From contig NZ_QKNX01000004.1 in the NCBI RefSeq assembly GCF_005239135.1, forward strand, positions 62,001-126,000: a DNA stretch of 64,000 nucleotides, in the 5' to 3' direction. A model generated the notes under the pieces. The model did not search any database, was not told where the DNA came from, and saw only the letters and a program-made list of their open reading frames with translations. A program made the position numbers and the translations under genes. The stretch's first letter is position 1. Every line of letters starts with the position of its first letter. This stretch comes from Natronomonas salsuginis (lineage in GTDB: Archaea; Halobacteriota; Halobacteria; Halobacteriales; Haloarculaceae). This document shows positions 1-8,961 of this stretch, one piece after another.

Positions 1-801
1 GTGATGCCGCTGACCTTCCTCGCGTACCTGCTCGGCGCGGCCTCGATCACGGCCATTCCCGGCACCAACGGCTTCGTCTCGAAGGGGATGATCCTCGACG
101 AGGCCCACCACGTCCACACCCTCGAGCTGGGCATCGAGGGAACCGCGGCCTACGGCGACGTCCTCTGGTGGCTGCTCATCCTCGGTGCGATCGGGACGTT
201 CATGTCGTTCATCAAGCTCGGCTACTACGTCTTCTTCCACGGCGAGAACACCGTCGAGCCGGCGGACGCCACGATCGGCCAGACCGTCGCCATGCTGACC
301 GTCGGCGGCTTCTGTCTGCTCTACGGGCTGGCACCGGGACTCCTCTTCGAGTTGCTCCCTTCGACGGAGCTCCTCGCCGCGGAACTGCACCCCTACAGCG
401 CGAGCCACCTGACGGAGAGTGCCGTCCTGCTCGTCGTCGGCTTCGCGGCGTTCTTCGGGCTGAGGGGGCCGATCACCCGGCTGGCGTGGCTGCCGGACGT
501 CGATCGCGTCCTCTTTCCGGCGGCCTTCTACTCGGGCCGGGGGCTCGTCTGGGTCGTCACCGAACTGTGGGCCGCAGTCGACCGGGCCGTCATGGCGACT
601 GCGGGCGGCGCGATGGCGGTCGGCCGCGATCCAGGTCGGTACGCCTACCGGGCGGCCGAACGGCTGCCGGGCGTCGACCTCGATTCGCTGCCGGCGGATC
701 ACGAAGCCGAAACGGTCCGCCTGAAAGCCTCGTCGGGGACGAGCATCTTCTTGCTCACCGTGGCACTGCTCGGCGCGCTCGTCGTGTTGGTGCTGCTGTA
801 G
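1..801 (+). CDS. Mrp/complex I-like antiporter membrane subunit, C-terminal part
   Basis: The frame is open from the first base of the window, so the N-terminus lies upstream. The visible 266 residues contain several hydrophobic segments; the first includes a TAIPGTNGFVSKG stretch typical of proton-translocating NuoL/M/N and MnhD/MrpD antiporter subunits, where a lysine near such a segment takes part in ion transfer. A long C-terminal region with a cytoplasmic stretch and a last membrane helix ends the protein. In haloarchaea such subunits sit in multi-gene Na+/H+ antiporter operons, and the preceding genes would lie outside this window. The family is clear; whether it is the D subunit or a paralog cannot be decided from the fragment. 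Confidence 0.8.
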   Translation: MMPLTFLAYLLGAASITAIPGTNGFVSKGMILDEAHHVHTLELGIEGTAAYGDVLWWLLILGAIGTFMSFIKLGYYVFFHGENTVEPADATIGQTVAMLTVGGFCLLYGLAPGLLFELLPSTELLAAELHPYSASHLTESAVLLVVGFAAFFGLRGPITRLAWLPDVDRVLFPAAFYSGRGLVWVVTELWAAVDRAVMATAGGAMAVGRDPGRYAYRAAERLPGVDLDSLPADHEAETVRLKASSGTSIFLLTVALLGALVVLVLL

Positions 802-819
802 TGTACCCGTTCGCCGCGC

Positions 820-1485
820 TCAGTAGACGACGAGCGCGAGGTACAGCTGCCCGATCCCGGCGACGATCATCACGACGCCCGCAAGCCGCTTGAGCCACCC
901 CGAGTACGCCGTCAGCCGGCTCGCGTTCGTCACCAGCCCCATCCCGGTCGCGACAGTCGTGGCGACCATCAGCGCGGCGACGCTGCCGGCGTACGTCGCG
1001 AGGACGAGCGCGGCCACGTCGCTCGGCAGCGAGGCGGCGCGGGCCGTGACCGCGATGAATATCGGGGCGACACAGCCCGCCCCGGCGAGCGCGTAGCCCG
1101 CGCCGAACACGCCGAAGCCGAGCACGCTCGCGCGGCGCTTCGGCAGCGGGATCGACAGCGACGGCGCGCGCCCGATCACGACGAGCACGCCGAAGCCGAT
1201 CAACAGCGCCCCGACGAGCGTTTCGAAGAGCGTGATGTTCTGGAGCGTCGAGTGCCCGACGAACAGCGTCGCCCCGGTGAGCGCGCCGAACGTGGCGAGG
1301 ACGCCGATCCCGGCGACGATCCCCCGGACGCCCGCCCCGCCGAGCGACGCCTCGTTCGCCTCCGTCTGGTTCACGTAGAAGCCGACGTAGCCAGGCAACA
1401 GCGGGTACGCGCAGGGCGAAAAGAAGGTCGCCACGCCCGCGGTGAGCGCGAACGACAGGTTCGTCGCGAGCGTGACGTCACTCAT
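820..1485 (-). CDS. ccdA: CcdA/DsbD-type thiol-disulfide transmembrane protein
   Basis: A protein of 221 residues with about six hydrophobic helices. It carries the two conserved cysteine sites of the CcdA family: FFSPCAYPLLPGYVGFY in the first helix and GAGCVAPIF in the fourth. CcdA passes electrons from cytosolic thioredoxin across the membrane to extracytoplasmic thiol carriers used in cytochrome c maturation. The chosen ATG starts MSDVTLATNL and overlaps the stop of the upstream TlpA gene by 8 nt (ATGAGTGA), so the two are translationally coupled. The frame stays open further upstream, but that part is low-complexity antisense of TlpA. Its natural electron acceptor is probably the neighbouring TlpA-like protein. 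Confidence 0.9.
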   Translation of the reverse strand: MSDVTLATNLSFALTAGVATFFSPCAYPLLPGYVGFYVNQTEANEASLGGAGVRGIVAGIGVLATFGALTGATLFVGHSTLQNITLFETLVGALLIGFGVLVVIGRAPSLSIPLPKRRASVLGFGVFGAGYALAGAGCVAPIFIAVTARAASLPSDVAALVLATYAGSVAALMVATTVATGMGLVTNASRLTAYSGWLKRLAGVVMIVAGIGQLYLALVVY

Positions 1486-2041
1486 CGTCGAGGGCACGCT
1501 CGATCCCGGCGACGAGCTCGTCTGTCGTCTTGACGCCCGATTCGGACCACTGGACGGTTCCCGACGCGTCGATCGCGACGGCGGAAGGGTAGCCGCCAGC
1601 GAGATACCGAGCGGCGAGCTCGGCGGTCGAATCGACGCCAACCGTCCAGCTCCCGTCGTGCTCAGCCCACCAGTCAGCGACGTACTGTTCGCTGACGGCC
1701 CCGCCGACATCCTCGGTCGTCACCGAGACGAACCGCACCTCGTCGCCGAGTCGGTCGTGCGCTTCCACGAGCGCCGGCATCTGCTCCTCGCAGGGCGGAC
1801 ACCACGTCCCGAAGAAGTCGACGAACGACGGCTCGCCCGTCGACGGAAGCGAGATCGTCCCCTCGTGGCTGCCCGGGGCGTCGATCGTCTCGATCTCGAT
1901 GGGTTCGCGTGATTCGCCGTCGCCCTCGTTCGCGGTGCCGGATTCGCCGCCCGGCGACGGGAGCCCGCGAATCGCGATCGCGCCCGCCGCGCCGAGCGCG
2001 CCAACGCTCGCGACGCCGGCGAGGAGCTCCCGTCTGCGCAT
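1478..2041 (-). CDS. TlpA/ResA-like extracytoplasmic thioredoxin
   Basis: A 187-residue protein with a short N-terminal membrane anchor (MRRRELLAGVASVGALGAAG) and a thioredoxin fold with WCPPC at residues 80-84. The downstream cis-proline region is GGYPSAVAID. TlpA/ResA proteins reduce disulfides outside the cytoplasm, for example the haem-binding CxxCH cysteines of apocytochrome c or the cysteines of copper chaperones. It starts directly after the SCO1 stop codon and overlaps the CcdA start, so the three genes form one operon for thiol redox and copper/haem protein assembly. The exact client is inferred from this context. Confidence 0.9.
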   Translation of the reverse strand: MRRRELLAGVASVGALGAAGAIAIRGLPSPGGESGTANEGDGESREPIEIETIDAPGSHEGTISLPSTGEPSFVDFFGTWCPPCEEQMPALVEAHDRLGDEVRFVSVTTEDVGGAVSEQYVADWWAEHDGSWTVGVDSTAELAARYLAGGYPSAVAIDASGTVQWSESGVKTTDELVAGIERALDDE

Positions 2042-2722
2042 CTACCCGTTCACCACCGTCACGAAGTCGTCGACGATGCGCTCGACGTCGACCCCGACGG
2101 CGTTCGGGTAGGCGCGCTCGACGACGCCGTCGGCGTTCGCCAGCAGGATGAGGTTGTAGTGCGGGAAGGCGTACTCAAGGTTCTCGTACTCCTCGGCGTC
2201 GGTCTTTTCGATCACGAGTCCGAACTCCTCCTCGTAGAGCTCTTGGCCCGTCTCGTACGTCTCCGGGCGGAGGAAGTGCCAGTTGCCGGCGTCGAGGTCG
2301 ACGCCCTGCTCGCCGGCGTACGTTTCGAGGGCATCGGCGGTGTCGCGCTCGGGGTCGAACGTCGCGGCGAGAAACGCGGCCTCGTCGCCGATGCCGTTCT
2401 CCGCGGCGACCGCCTGCGCGCGGCGCAGCCGGAGGATGAGCGCGGGACACATCCCGTCCGGGCAGTTCGTGTAGAAAAACGTCATCAGTTGGGCGCGCTC
2501 GCCCTCGAGATCGGCCGTCGAGATCGTCTCGCCCGAAATCGGGTCCGGCAGACTGATCTCCGGCATGTCGTCGCCGTGGCTGGGGTGTGTGGACGCGCTC
2601 AAATCGACCTCGGGCTCGCCGAGGATCGTCCGGCTCCCCAGGCCGGGGACGGCGTCGAGACATCCGGCGGTGGCGACGATTCCCGTGGCTGCGATCGATT
2701 GGAGGTACCGGCGGCGTTCCAT
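2042..2722 (-). CDS. SCO1/SenC family copper chaperone lipoprotein
   Basis: A 226-residue protein with a basic N-terminus and a lipobox-like TAGC (Cys21), so it is probably anchored outside the membrane. The SCO fold is shown by FFYTNCPDGMCPA (Cys87 and Cys92) and the downstream AFPHYNLIL histidine. These three residues bind copper in SCO proteins, which deliver Cu to the CuA site of haem-copper oxidases. The cysteines are separated by four residues (CPDGMC) rather than the usual three (CPDVC). It is first in the SCO1-TlpA-CcdA operon. A TATA-like CATATATACG lies about 25 nt upstream of the ATG and GGGGGAG sits just before it. Confidence 0.9.
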   Translation of the reverse strand: MERRRYLQSIAATGIVATAGCLDAVPGLGSRTILGEPEVDLSASTHPSHGDDMPEISLPDPISGETISTADLEGERAQLMTFFYTNCPDGMCPALILRLRRAQAVAAENGIGDEAAFLAATFDPERDTADALETYAGEQGVDLDAGNWHFLRPETYETGQELYEEEFGLVIEKTDAEEYENLEYAFPHYNLILLANADGVVERAYPNAVGVDVERIVDDFVTVVNG

Positions 2723-2737
2723 ATCTCCCCCTTACGA

Positions 2738-2752
2738 AGCGTCGTATATATG
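2738..2752 (-). promoter_or_regulatory. Probable TATA box and Shine-Dalgarno for the SCO1 operon
   Basis: Reading the minus strand toward the SCO1 start at 2722 there is CATATATACG followed about 15 nt later by GGGGGAGAT-ATG. The spacing fits an archaeal TATA element with a very short leader. No other promoter-like element is seen in this 197-bp gap on this strand. Confidence 0.5.
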
Positions 2753-2919
2753 TCGACCGCTGCCGGTCGGGATCGGCGTACGACCCCTCGACCGGTGAGT
2801 GCTCCCTTTGCTCGTCCTCTTAGCTGTTGGAATCGTCGAACTGGACGAATATGTACTCCGACGGTCTTCAGATATCGAAGACACAACCCTTATCGCTCAA
2901 CCGTCAGTAAAGCCTCCGA

Positions 2920-3837
2920 ATGAAGGTCTCCGTCGTCATCTGTACGTATTCATCGGAGATGTATGAGCACTTTGCGGACTGTCTGGAGAGCATCCGCGGG
3001 CAAACGTACGATGACATCGAGACGATAGTCATCGTCGACGGGAACGATGATCTCTACGAGCGTGTCGATTCTGAGTACGGTGACGACCCGGATCTGAAGC
3101 TCCACTGTAATGAACGAAACCTCGGACTGTCCGGGAGCCGCAACGAGGCACTCGAGTACGTCACCGGTGACATGGTCGCGCTCATCGATGACGATGCGGT
3201 CGCCGACGACCGGTGGATCGAGGAACTTGTTTCGGTTTACGAACGTCGCGACGCCATCGCTGCCGGTGGAAAGATGACGCCGATCTGGGTCGCCGGAAAA
3301 CCGGATTTCCTGCCCGAAGAGTTCTATTGGCTCGTCGGCGTCACCCACCGGGGATTCGCCGACCCCGGCGAGGAGGTCCGAAACACCTTCGGTTCGAATA
3401 TCTCCTTCAAAACGGATGTACTTCGTACCCTCGGCGGGTTCGCCACGGAGGTTGGGCGGCAGGGCGAAAAGAACCTGCAGGCCCACGAAACGGAATTTTG
3501 TGCTCGGATGCGGGAGGAGTACGGTCGCGGTGTCGTGTATAACCCGGACGCGACGGTCGGACACAAGGTCTTCGAGTGGCGAACCGACAAACGATGGCTC
3601 CTCGAACGGGCGTTCTGGCAGGGATATTCGAAACGGGCCATGGAGACGCTGGTCTCCGAAGCGTCGAGCGCCGAGGAGTCCGATTTCCTGAAGCGACTGG
3701 TGTTCGAGTTCGTCCCGTCTCGCATCCGGTCGCTCGTCACCGGCCCAACAGTAACCGAGGCCAAACAGCTTCTCGCGCTATTCGTGCTCACTGGGACGGT
3801 CGGGCTTGGATACGTGTACGGTCTCTTGAAGTGGTGA
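2920..3837 (+). CDS. GT2 family glycosyltransferase (AglG/AglE-like)
   Basis: A 305-residue GT-A fold glycosyltransferase. MKVSVVICTY opens the nucleotide-binding Rossmann-like domain, and IDDDAVADDRW at about residues 89-99 holds the metal-binding acidic motif. A C-terminal hydrophobic stretch (LLALFVLTGTVGLGYVYG) suggests attachment to the cytoplasmic face of the membrane. Haloarchaeal proteins of this type add hexoses or hexuronic acids to dolichol-phosphate glycans in the S-layer N-glycosylation pathway; AglG of Haloferax, as I recall its N-terminus, looks similar. It opens the glycan island that ends at the S-layer gene, which supports that role. The donor sugar is unknown. Confidence 0.85.
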   Translation: MKVSVVICTYSSEMYEHFADCLESIRGQTYDDIETIVIVDGNDDLYERVDSEYGDDPDLKLHCNERNLGLSGSRNEALEYVTGDMVALIDDDAVADDRWIEELVSVYERRDAIAAGGKMTPIWVAGKPDFLPEEFYWLVGVTHRGFADPGEEVRNTFGSNISFKTDVLRTLGGFATEVGRQGEKNLQAHETEFCARMREEYGRGVVYNPDATVGHKVFEWRTDKRWLLERAFWQGYSKRAMETLVSEASSAEESDFLKRLVFEFVPSRIRSLVTGPTVTEAKQLLALFVLTGTVGLGYVYGLLKW

Positions 3838-3914
3838 ACACCGACTCGTGCTCAGTTTTTCTGCTCTATCGACAAGCGATGGGCTAAAATTCCCCTGTCT
3901 CGACAGATCAATAT

Positions 3915-5189
3915 ATGAGTTCCCACACGCCTCGCGTCGGCGTCGTCGGATTGGGATACGTCGGTCTCCCACTGGCGCTCGCGATGCACCACGCGGGCCA
4001 CGACGTGATCGGGGTCGATGTCGACCGCGAGACCGTCGAACACCTCAACGACGGTCGGACACGCGTCAGTGACGTTTCTAACTCGGACGTCGAAGACGCC
4101 CTCGCTGAGGGTATCGAATTCACCACCGATTATGCGGCGTTGGGTGCCGTCGACGGTGTGTCGATCTGTGTTCCGACACCGCTTCGGAAAACTGATACGC
4201 CCGATCTCTCCTTCGTGCTCGACGCGGCCGAACAGCTCGCGCCGGTCGTCCCGGAAGGGGCGACCATCGTCCTCGAAAGCACCGTCTATCCCGGTGCGAC
4301 TGAGGAGGTCGTTGGCGAGGCACTCGCGGAAAACGGAGCTACCATCGGCGAAGACATTTACCTCGCGTTCTCCCCCGAACGTATCGATCCCGGAAACGAG
4401 GAGTACGGCCCGACGGATATCCCGAAGGTGTTAGGCGGGGTCACTCCCGCGTGTGGTGATCACGCTGAGGCGCTTTACGAACCGGTCTTCGACGAGGTCG
4501 TCCGCGTCAACTCGGCGACCGAGGCCGAACTGGTCAAACTGCTGGAGAACACGTTCCGAGCGGTCAACATCGGTCTGATCAACGAACTCGCGCAAGTTGC
4601 GCACGAACTCGACGTCAATATCTGGAGTGCGATCGACGCCGCGAAAACGAAGCCGTTCGGTTTCATGCCGTTTTATCCCGGCCCGGGGCTTGGCGGTCAC
4701 TGCATTCCGATCGACCCGTTCTATCTCTCCTGGAAGGCCAACGAGCAGGGGATCGATACACGCTTTATTCACCTCGCCGACGCCGTCAACCGCGAGATGC
4801 CGAGGCACGTTGTCCAGCGGGTCGTCGAACGATTGAACGACAGGGGAGTTGCGCTGTCGACCGCAGATGTACTCGTCGTCGGTGCGGCATACAAGCCCGA
4901 CGTCTCCGACACGAGGGAGTCTCCGGCGATCGACATAATTCAACAACTCGAAGAGTGGAACGCGGCTGTAGCGTACCACGATCCACACGTTCCGGAGCTC
5001 GATATCCTCGGAGAGCTCTACGATTCTGTACCTTTGACGATTGAACGTCTCGAAACGAGCGATTGCGTCGTCATCGTCACTGACCATTCCGACATCAACG
5101 TCGACCGCCTCGTCGAACACGCGCCGTTGGTGTTCGACACGCGAAACGCAACCGGTGATTTCGTTGCGGAGAACGTCGTCCGTCTGTAA
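3915..5189 (+). CDS. Nucleotide-sugar dehydrogenase (UDP-glucose/UDP-ManNAc type)
   Basis: A 424-residue enzyme of the UDP-sugar 6-dehydrogenase family. The NAD site GLGYVG is at residues 12-17, the central domain contains the LLENTFRAVNIGLINE region, and the catalytic cysteine lies in GGHCIPIDP (Cys263). The C-terminal UDP-binding domain contains YKPDVSDTRESP. The enzyme oxidises C6 of a UDP-hexose twice to give a UDP-uronic acid, a donor for glycans like that of the Haloferax S-layer (AglM). The overall pattern is closer to the WecC/UDP-ManNAc dehydrogenase subfamily than to short UDP-glucose dehydrogenases, so the substrate is left open. It follows the GT2 gene on the same strand after 77 nt. 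Confidence 0.9.
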   Translation: MSSHTPRVGVVGLGYVGLPLALAMHHAGHDVIGVDVDRETVEHLNDGRTRVSDVSNSDVEDALAEGIEFTTDYAALGAVDGVSICVPTPLRKTDTPDLSFVLDAAEQLAPVVPEGATIVLESTVYPGATEEVVGEALAENGATIGEDIYLAFSPERIDPGNEEYGPTDIPKVLGGVTPACGDHAEALYEPVFDEVVRVNSATEAELVKLLENTFRAVNIGLINELAQVAHELDVNIWSAIDAAKTKPFGFMPFYPGPGLGGHCIPIDPFYLSWKANEQGIDTRFIHLADAVNREMPRHVVQRVVERLNDRGVALSTADVLVVGAAYKPDVSDTRESPAIDIIQQLEEWNAAVAYHDPHVPELDILGELYDSVPLTIERLETSDCVVIVTDHSDINVDRLVEHAPLVFDTRNATGDFVAENVVRL

Positions 5190-5270
5190 ATTACGTCCCT
5201 TCCGCGCCTCGATCGACCTTCGTTGTCCAGAAGACGATACACTCAACCAATAGCCCTTCTGAGATCCGGT

Positions 5271-6194
5271 ATGCCGACGGCGCTTGTAACAGGTGTTGCG
5301 GGATTTATCGGTTCAAATCTCGCGGACGAACTTCTGGACCGTGGTTATACCGTTCGAGGAATTGACAACCTCGTGACTGGACGGGAATCAAATCTCGAGG
5401 CGATCGCGGATGAACTCAGCTTTCACCAGGGTGACATTCGAGACGCCGAACTGATGGCTGATCTCACCTCCGGTGTAGATTACGTCTTCCATCAGGCAGC
5501 AGTACCATCCGTCCCTCGGAGCGTTGATGACCCTGTAACGTCGACCGATGCCAACTGTACTGGCACGGCAACTGTCCTCGATGCGGCCCGGCGTGCTGAC
5601 GTTGAGTGTGTCGTTGTCGCCTCTTCGTCGTCAGTCTACGGTTCGAGCCAGAAGTTGCCGAAGGTCGAGACGATGCCCGAGAATCCCGAATCACCGTACG
5701 CGCTCTCGAAGTATTTCACCGAAAAACTCGCCCTGCAGTGCAGCGATCTCTACGATATCGACACGGTCGCCCTACGCTACTTCAACATCTTCGGTCCGAG
5801 ACAGGATCCGGCGGGGGATTACGCCGCGGTGATCCCGAAATTCATCGATCTCATGCTTCGGGGCGAACGTCCGGTGATATACGGCGATGGCGAACAGTCG
5901 CGCGATTTCACCTATATCGACAACGCCGTCGAAGCGAATATTCTGGCGGCCGAGCGTGACGTGACCGGAGAAGCGTTCAACGTCGGCTGTGACGACCGCT
6001 TCACGATCAACGAACTCGTTCACCGACTTAACGAACTGTTGGGCACAAATCTGGACCCGATCTACGATGAGCCACGGCCCGGTGACGTACGACACTCACA
6101 CGCTGACATCTCGAAGGCTGCGGAACTGTTGGGGTATGAGCCCGTGGTTGATTTTGATGAAGGATTGACCCACACACTAACATATTACGAGTGA
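5271..6194 (+). CDS. Extended SDR NAD-dependent sugar epimerase/dehydratase
   Basis: A 307-residue extended short-chain dehydrogenase. The NAD motif GVAGFIG is at residues 8-14, the serine-rich active-site strand SSSSVYG at about 118-124, and the catalytic YALSK at 143-147. The segment LRYFNIFGPRQDP is typical of UDP-glucose/UDP-GlcNAc 4-epimerases and UDP-glucuronate-modifying enzymes. The ATG at 5271 is preferred over an earlier TTG at 5223 because the protein then begins directly at the Rossmann strand (MPTALVTG). It is the third + strand gene of the glycan island and would make a modified UDP-sugar donor, possibly acting after the dehydrogenase. Confidence 0.9.
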   Translation: MPTALVTGVAGFIGSNLADELLDRGYTVRGIDNLVTGRESNLEAIADELSFHQGDIRDAELMADLTSGVDYVFHQAAVPSVPRSVDDPVTSTDANCTGTATVLDAARRADVECVVVASSSSVYGSSQKLPKVETMPENPESPYALSKYFTEKLALQCSDLYDIDTVALRYFNIFGPRQDPAGDYAAVIPKFIDLMLRGERPVIYGDGEQSRDFTYIDNAVEANILAAERDVTGEAFNVGCDDRFTINELVHRLNELLGTNLDPIYDEPRPGDVRHSHADISKAAELLGYEPVVDFDEGLTHTLTYYE

Positions 6195-6285
6195 CTCCCG
6201 GACCAATTCGCATCGTAATTCAAGTGTTCTACAATACATAATAAAAGAGCGGGTGAATTTTGTATATGTTTGATAATCGCCTTGT

Positions 6286-7440
6286 TCATCGTCGATCAGG
6301 CTTCGCTCCGGCCGAAAATACGTCTGATTGCTGTTTCCAGTGTTCTCCGATTTCCCGAACAGAACCAAACCACGCTCCTTCTTCTTTTAAATATTCAAGA
6401 ACACGAGTGTAAAGTGATCGCCACTCTCGATTCGAGATCGAGGAAGGGTGCCATAGGAGGGTGAGAACACCGCCAACCGATTTGACCTCAGCCGCTATCT
6501 GCTTGACATACTCGAATGCGGTCTCAACATCTAGACGAAGTCCCTTCGATTGATTCAACAATGCGTTATCCTGAATGACGAGCGGTATCTCGATGAGTGG
6601 CAGTGATTCTTCGGCTTCGAGGTCGTACAGTTGCCACGGATACGACGTTCCGAATCGGAACCCGACGTTGTCATTGAAACCGAGCGTAGAATCATATTGG
6701 AATCCCGCATCGGCGTGTGCTCGTGGTGTCTGCCCGATATCGTAATGAAGGAAGTGCTGACGTACGCTCTTGACTTCGTGATCGAGAACCGACTCGAGAC
6801 GAGACTTTTGCCGTTCGAGTTCTTTCGGATCGTCGTATGATGGCCACGTGGGATGGAGCCCAATCTCCCAGCCACGGTCATCAATCTCTCTTATCATTTC
6901 CCCTACCGTCATCGTCTCTTGGTCGAAGACGACTGTATCGGAAAAGCTGTAGTGTGTGTCTGTATGGTGGCGTGCTGTCCGCTCGTCGGCGATAAAAAAG
7001 AACGTCGACGTTCCCTTAACTGATGATTCGATGTTTAGCCATCGTTCGTACTGATGGAGAGGGTCCGATCCCAGTTGGAGTGACTTGATCGTGTCGTAGC
7101 CGAGCCGGAGAAAACTTTCAGATACTTTTTGAACATACGCGTCAAGAGAAAGTTGCTCTCGACAGCGTGCGGTGTTTACTAGCCGGCGGTACGTCTGCCG
7201 GATCGAGTGCTCGGTAACAGTATCCACGTCATGAGTGAGACAGACTGCGAACGAAGCGTCTCCCGGCCAAGTTGGGCTTTCCCGTTCGGGATCAAGAACT
7301 GGTCTATATAGTGTTTCCGAACGATTGAATGGCGAATAACCGAAATCTGGAACTTTGCTGTCTAAATCGATATCGTCCAGCATCGTGGCCTCCCTTTCGC
7401 CTCGGAGAATGTCTTCGGAAGAGTACGCCCGATCTCTCAT
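6286..7440 (-). CDS. Polysaccharide deacetylase-like protein
   Basis: About 384 residues. LTHDVDTV matches the metal-binding aspartate motif of the polysaccharide deacetylase (NodB, CE4) superfamily, and later pieces EIGLHPTWPSY, VRQHFLHYD and LLWHPSS fit the other metal or catalytic segments of the archaeal/bacterial long subfamily. It probably removes acyl groups from a glycan or sugar intermediate. The start is uncertain. The frame extends to a TTG at 7521. The ATG at 7440 has GAGG 4 nt upstream. The ATG at 7383 has a strong GGGAGG 5 nt upstream and removes about 19 poorly conserved-looking residues. It is divergent from the ATP-grasp gene across a palindrome-bearing gap. Confidence 0.75.
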   Translation of the reverse strand: MRDRAYSSEDILRGEREATMLDDIDLDSKVPDFGYSPFNRSETLYRPVLDPERESPTWPGDASFAVCLTHDVDTVTEHSIRQTYRRLVNTARCREQLSLDAYVQKVSESFLRLGYDTIKSLQLGSDPLHQYERWLNIESSVKGTSTFFFIADERTARHHTDTHYSFSDTVVFDQETMTVGEMIREIDDRGWEIGLHPTWPSYDDPKELERQKSRLESVLDHEVKSVRQHFLHYDIGQTPRAHADAGFQYDSTLGFNDNVGFRFGTSYPWQLYDLEAEESLPLIEIPLVIQDNALLNQSKGLRLDVETAFEYVKQIAAEVKSVGGVLTLLWHPSSISNREWRSLYTRVLEYLKEEGAWFGSVREIGEHWKQQSDVFSAGAKPDRR

Positions 7441-7587
7441 CGTTCCTCGTATTTGAATTACTGCACACGAAACAGTATCGGTTGTTAACGCGCTTCGTAT
7501 GCCGGTTAGTAGTCCCCTCAATCAACCCTGTGAACTGTTCTTTATTCTGTATAATCCATCCTCACCGATGTAACGATAGTCACAATT

Positions 7588-7605
7588 TAACAGTCGCGAC
7601 TGTTA
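7588..7605. promoter_or_regulatory. 18-bp perfect palindrome in a divergent intergenic region
   Basis: The sequence TAACAGTCGCGACTGTTA is identical to its reverse complement. It ends 11 nt before the ATG of the ATP-grasp gene and lies in the 176-bp gap shared with the divergent deacetylase gene. It could be an operator for a dimeric regulator, or form a hairpin in the ATP-grasp leader. A TATA-like TTTATTCTGTATAATCC lies about 35-50 nt upstream of it on the + strand, which places the palindrome near or after the expected transcription start. Confidence 0.6.
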
Positions 7606-7616
7606 TTCAGAATTAT

Positions 7617-8786
7617 ATGTGCCTCTCGGTATTGGTTACAAACGCTCAATCGAAGCAGACTCTCGCCATTGTTCGAGGCCTTTCGAATTTCGGCTACGAC
7701 ATTATCACCGTTGGCGCCCATCCTCGTTCTCAATCATTTTACTCTAAACACTGTCTTGCAGGGATACAGGTAGCTGACTCCGAAACGAACCCCCGACGAT
7801 TCACGGCCGACGTGAACAAAGCGGTTCAAGATTACAATATCGACGTTGTATTGCCCGTGTCGTCGTCTGATACGATGGCTATCGCGCGGTACAGAGAGGA
7901 GTTTGGTGACCGTGTGCAGATTCCGATCGCAGATTACGAGATTTTAGTCGCAGCCTTTGACAAAGAATTGACCTTTGACCATGCACGTGAGCAGGACATC
8001 CCAATTCCGGAGACGTACTGTCCGACCGATCGAGCGGAGCTTGAGGACCTTGCCGACGATCTCTCGTACCCCGTAGTCGTCAAACTTCGCCAGACGTCTG
8101 CATCGGAAGGGCTACGGTACGCACATTCACGGGACGAACTGCTTTCAGTTTATGAGCTTGATGGTCCCGATGGTGTGTCAACGGAATACGAGCGACCACT
8201 CGTTCAAGAGTATATCGAAGGTGACATCCACGATGTCTGTGTTCTCTTTCAGGACGGCGAACTGAAGCGAGCTCTGACCCAGAAGCGACTTCGTATGTAT
8301 CCCGCATCGGGTGGAGGTGGCGTGGTGAATGTCACTACTGACCGTCCTGAACTAATTGAGCTAGCTGAGGATCTTCTCTCTACGCTTGACTATCACGGTG
8401 TAGCGCAGGTTGAGTTTATGATCGAGGAGGGAACTGGTGATCCGTATCTCATCGAAGTTAATCCGAAGCTCTGGGGAACGTCGGGACTGTCGATCGCAGC
8501 CGGCGTGAACTTCCCAAAATATCTGGTCGAGGTGTCGCAGGGTAAGACGCTTGAGCGGAATCTCTCGGATTACGAAGTTGGTCTAACGTATGTCTGGCTC
8601 AGTCCTGGATTATTGGGCAACGTAGAACAGTCGGACGGTGTAGTAGAGGCACTAATTGATATACGGCGAGTACACGCCTCGAACGGACAGACGGACCTCG
8701 ACTTTTCCGACCCGATTCCTCATCTCGTTCGGATGCCACAGATCGCTTGGATCGTTTTTCGGTCGCTCTTTTCACGTCTATCGTAG
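7617..8786 (+). CDS. ATP-grasp carboxylate-amine ligase-like protein
   Basis: A 389-residue ATP-grasp protein. It has an N-terminal Rossmann-like region (LSVLVTNAQSKQTLAIVRGL), the ATP-binding lysine strand PVVVKLRQTSASEGL, a PLVQEYIEGD hinge strand and the Mg-binding acidic motif QVEFMIE...YLIEVNPKLWGTSG. The family makes acyl-phosphate intermediates and joins carboxylates to amines; PylC, CarB and D-alanine ligases are relatives. The C-terminus PHLVRMPQIAWIVFRSLF is hydrophobic and could touch the membrane. The ATG at 7617 is chosen because the preceding in-frame residues come from the promoter region. Inside a glycan island it may attach an amino acid to a hexuronic acid, but that is inference. 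Confidence 0.75.
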   Translation: MCLSVLVTNAQSKQTLAIVRGLSNFGYDIITVGAHPRSQSFYSKHCLAGIQVADSETNPRRFTADVNKAVQDYNIDVVLPVSSSDTMAIARYREEFGDRVQIPIADYEILVAAFDKELTFDHAREQDIPIPETYCPTDRAELEDLADDLSYPVVVKLRQTSASEGLRYAHSRDELLSVYELDGPDGVSTEYERPLVQEYIEGDIHDVCVLFQDGELKRALTQKRLRMYPASGGGGVVNVTTDRPELIELAEDLLSTLDYHGVAQVEFMIEEGTGDPYLIEVNPKLWGTSGLSIAAGVNFPKYLVEVSQGKTLERNLSDYEVGLTYVWLSPGLLGNVEQSDGVVEALIDIRRVHASNGQTDLDFSDPIPHLVRMPQIAWIVFRSLFSRLS

Positions 8787-8961
8787 GATCGTGGTAAAAT
8801 ATCTTCCCGCAATTGGGGTTTGACGGTTTGGTACACTGTTCTGTGGGATTTCAGCATTCTAAATAATCGGAACGTTGGTAACGCCCGCGTTGAAACCCGA
8901 CTGATAGAGCAATGATCAGCGGGTTCAGAGTGCCGGACGCTACAGCGGATCGTATAAAACA

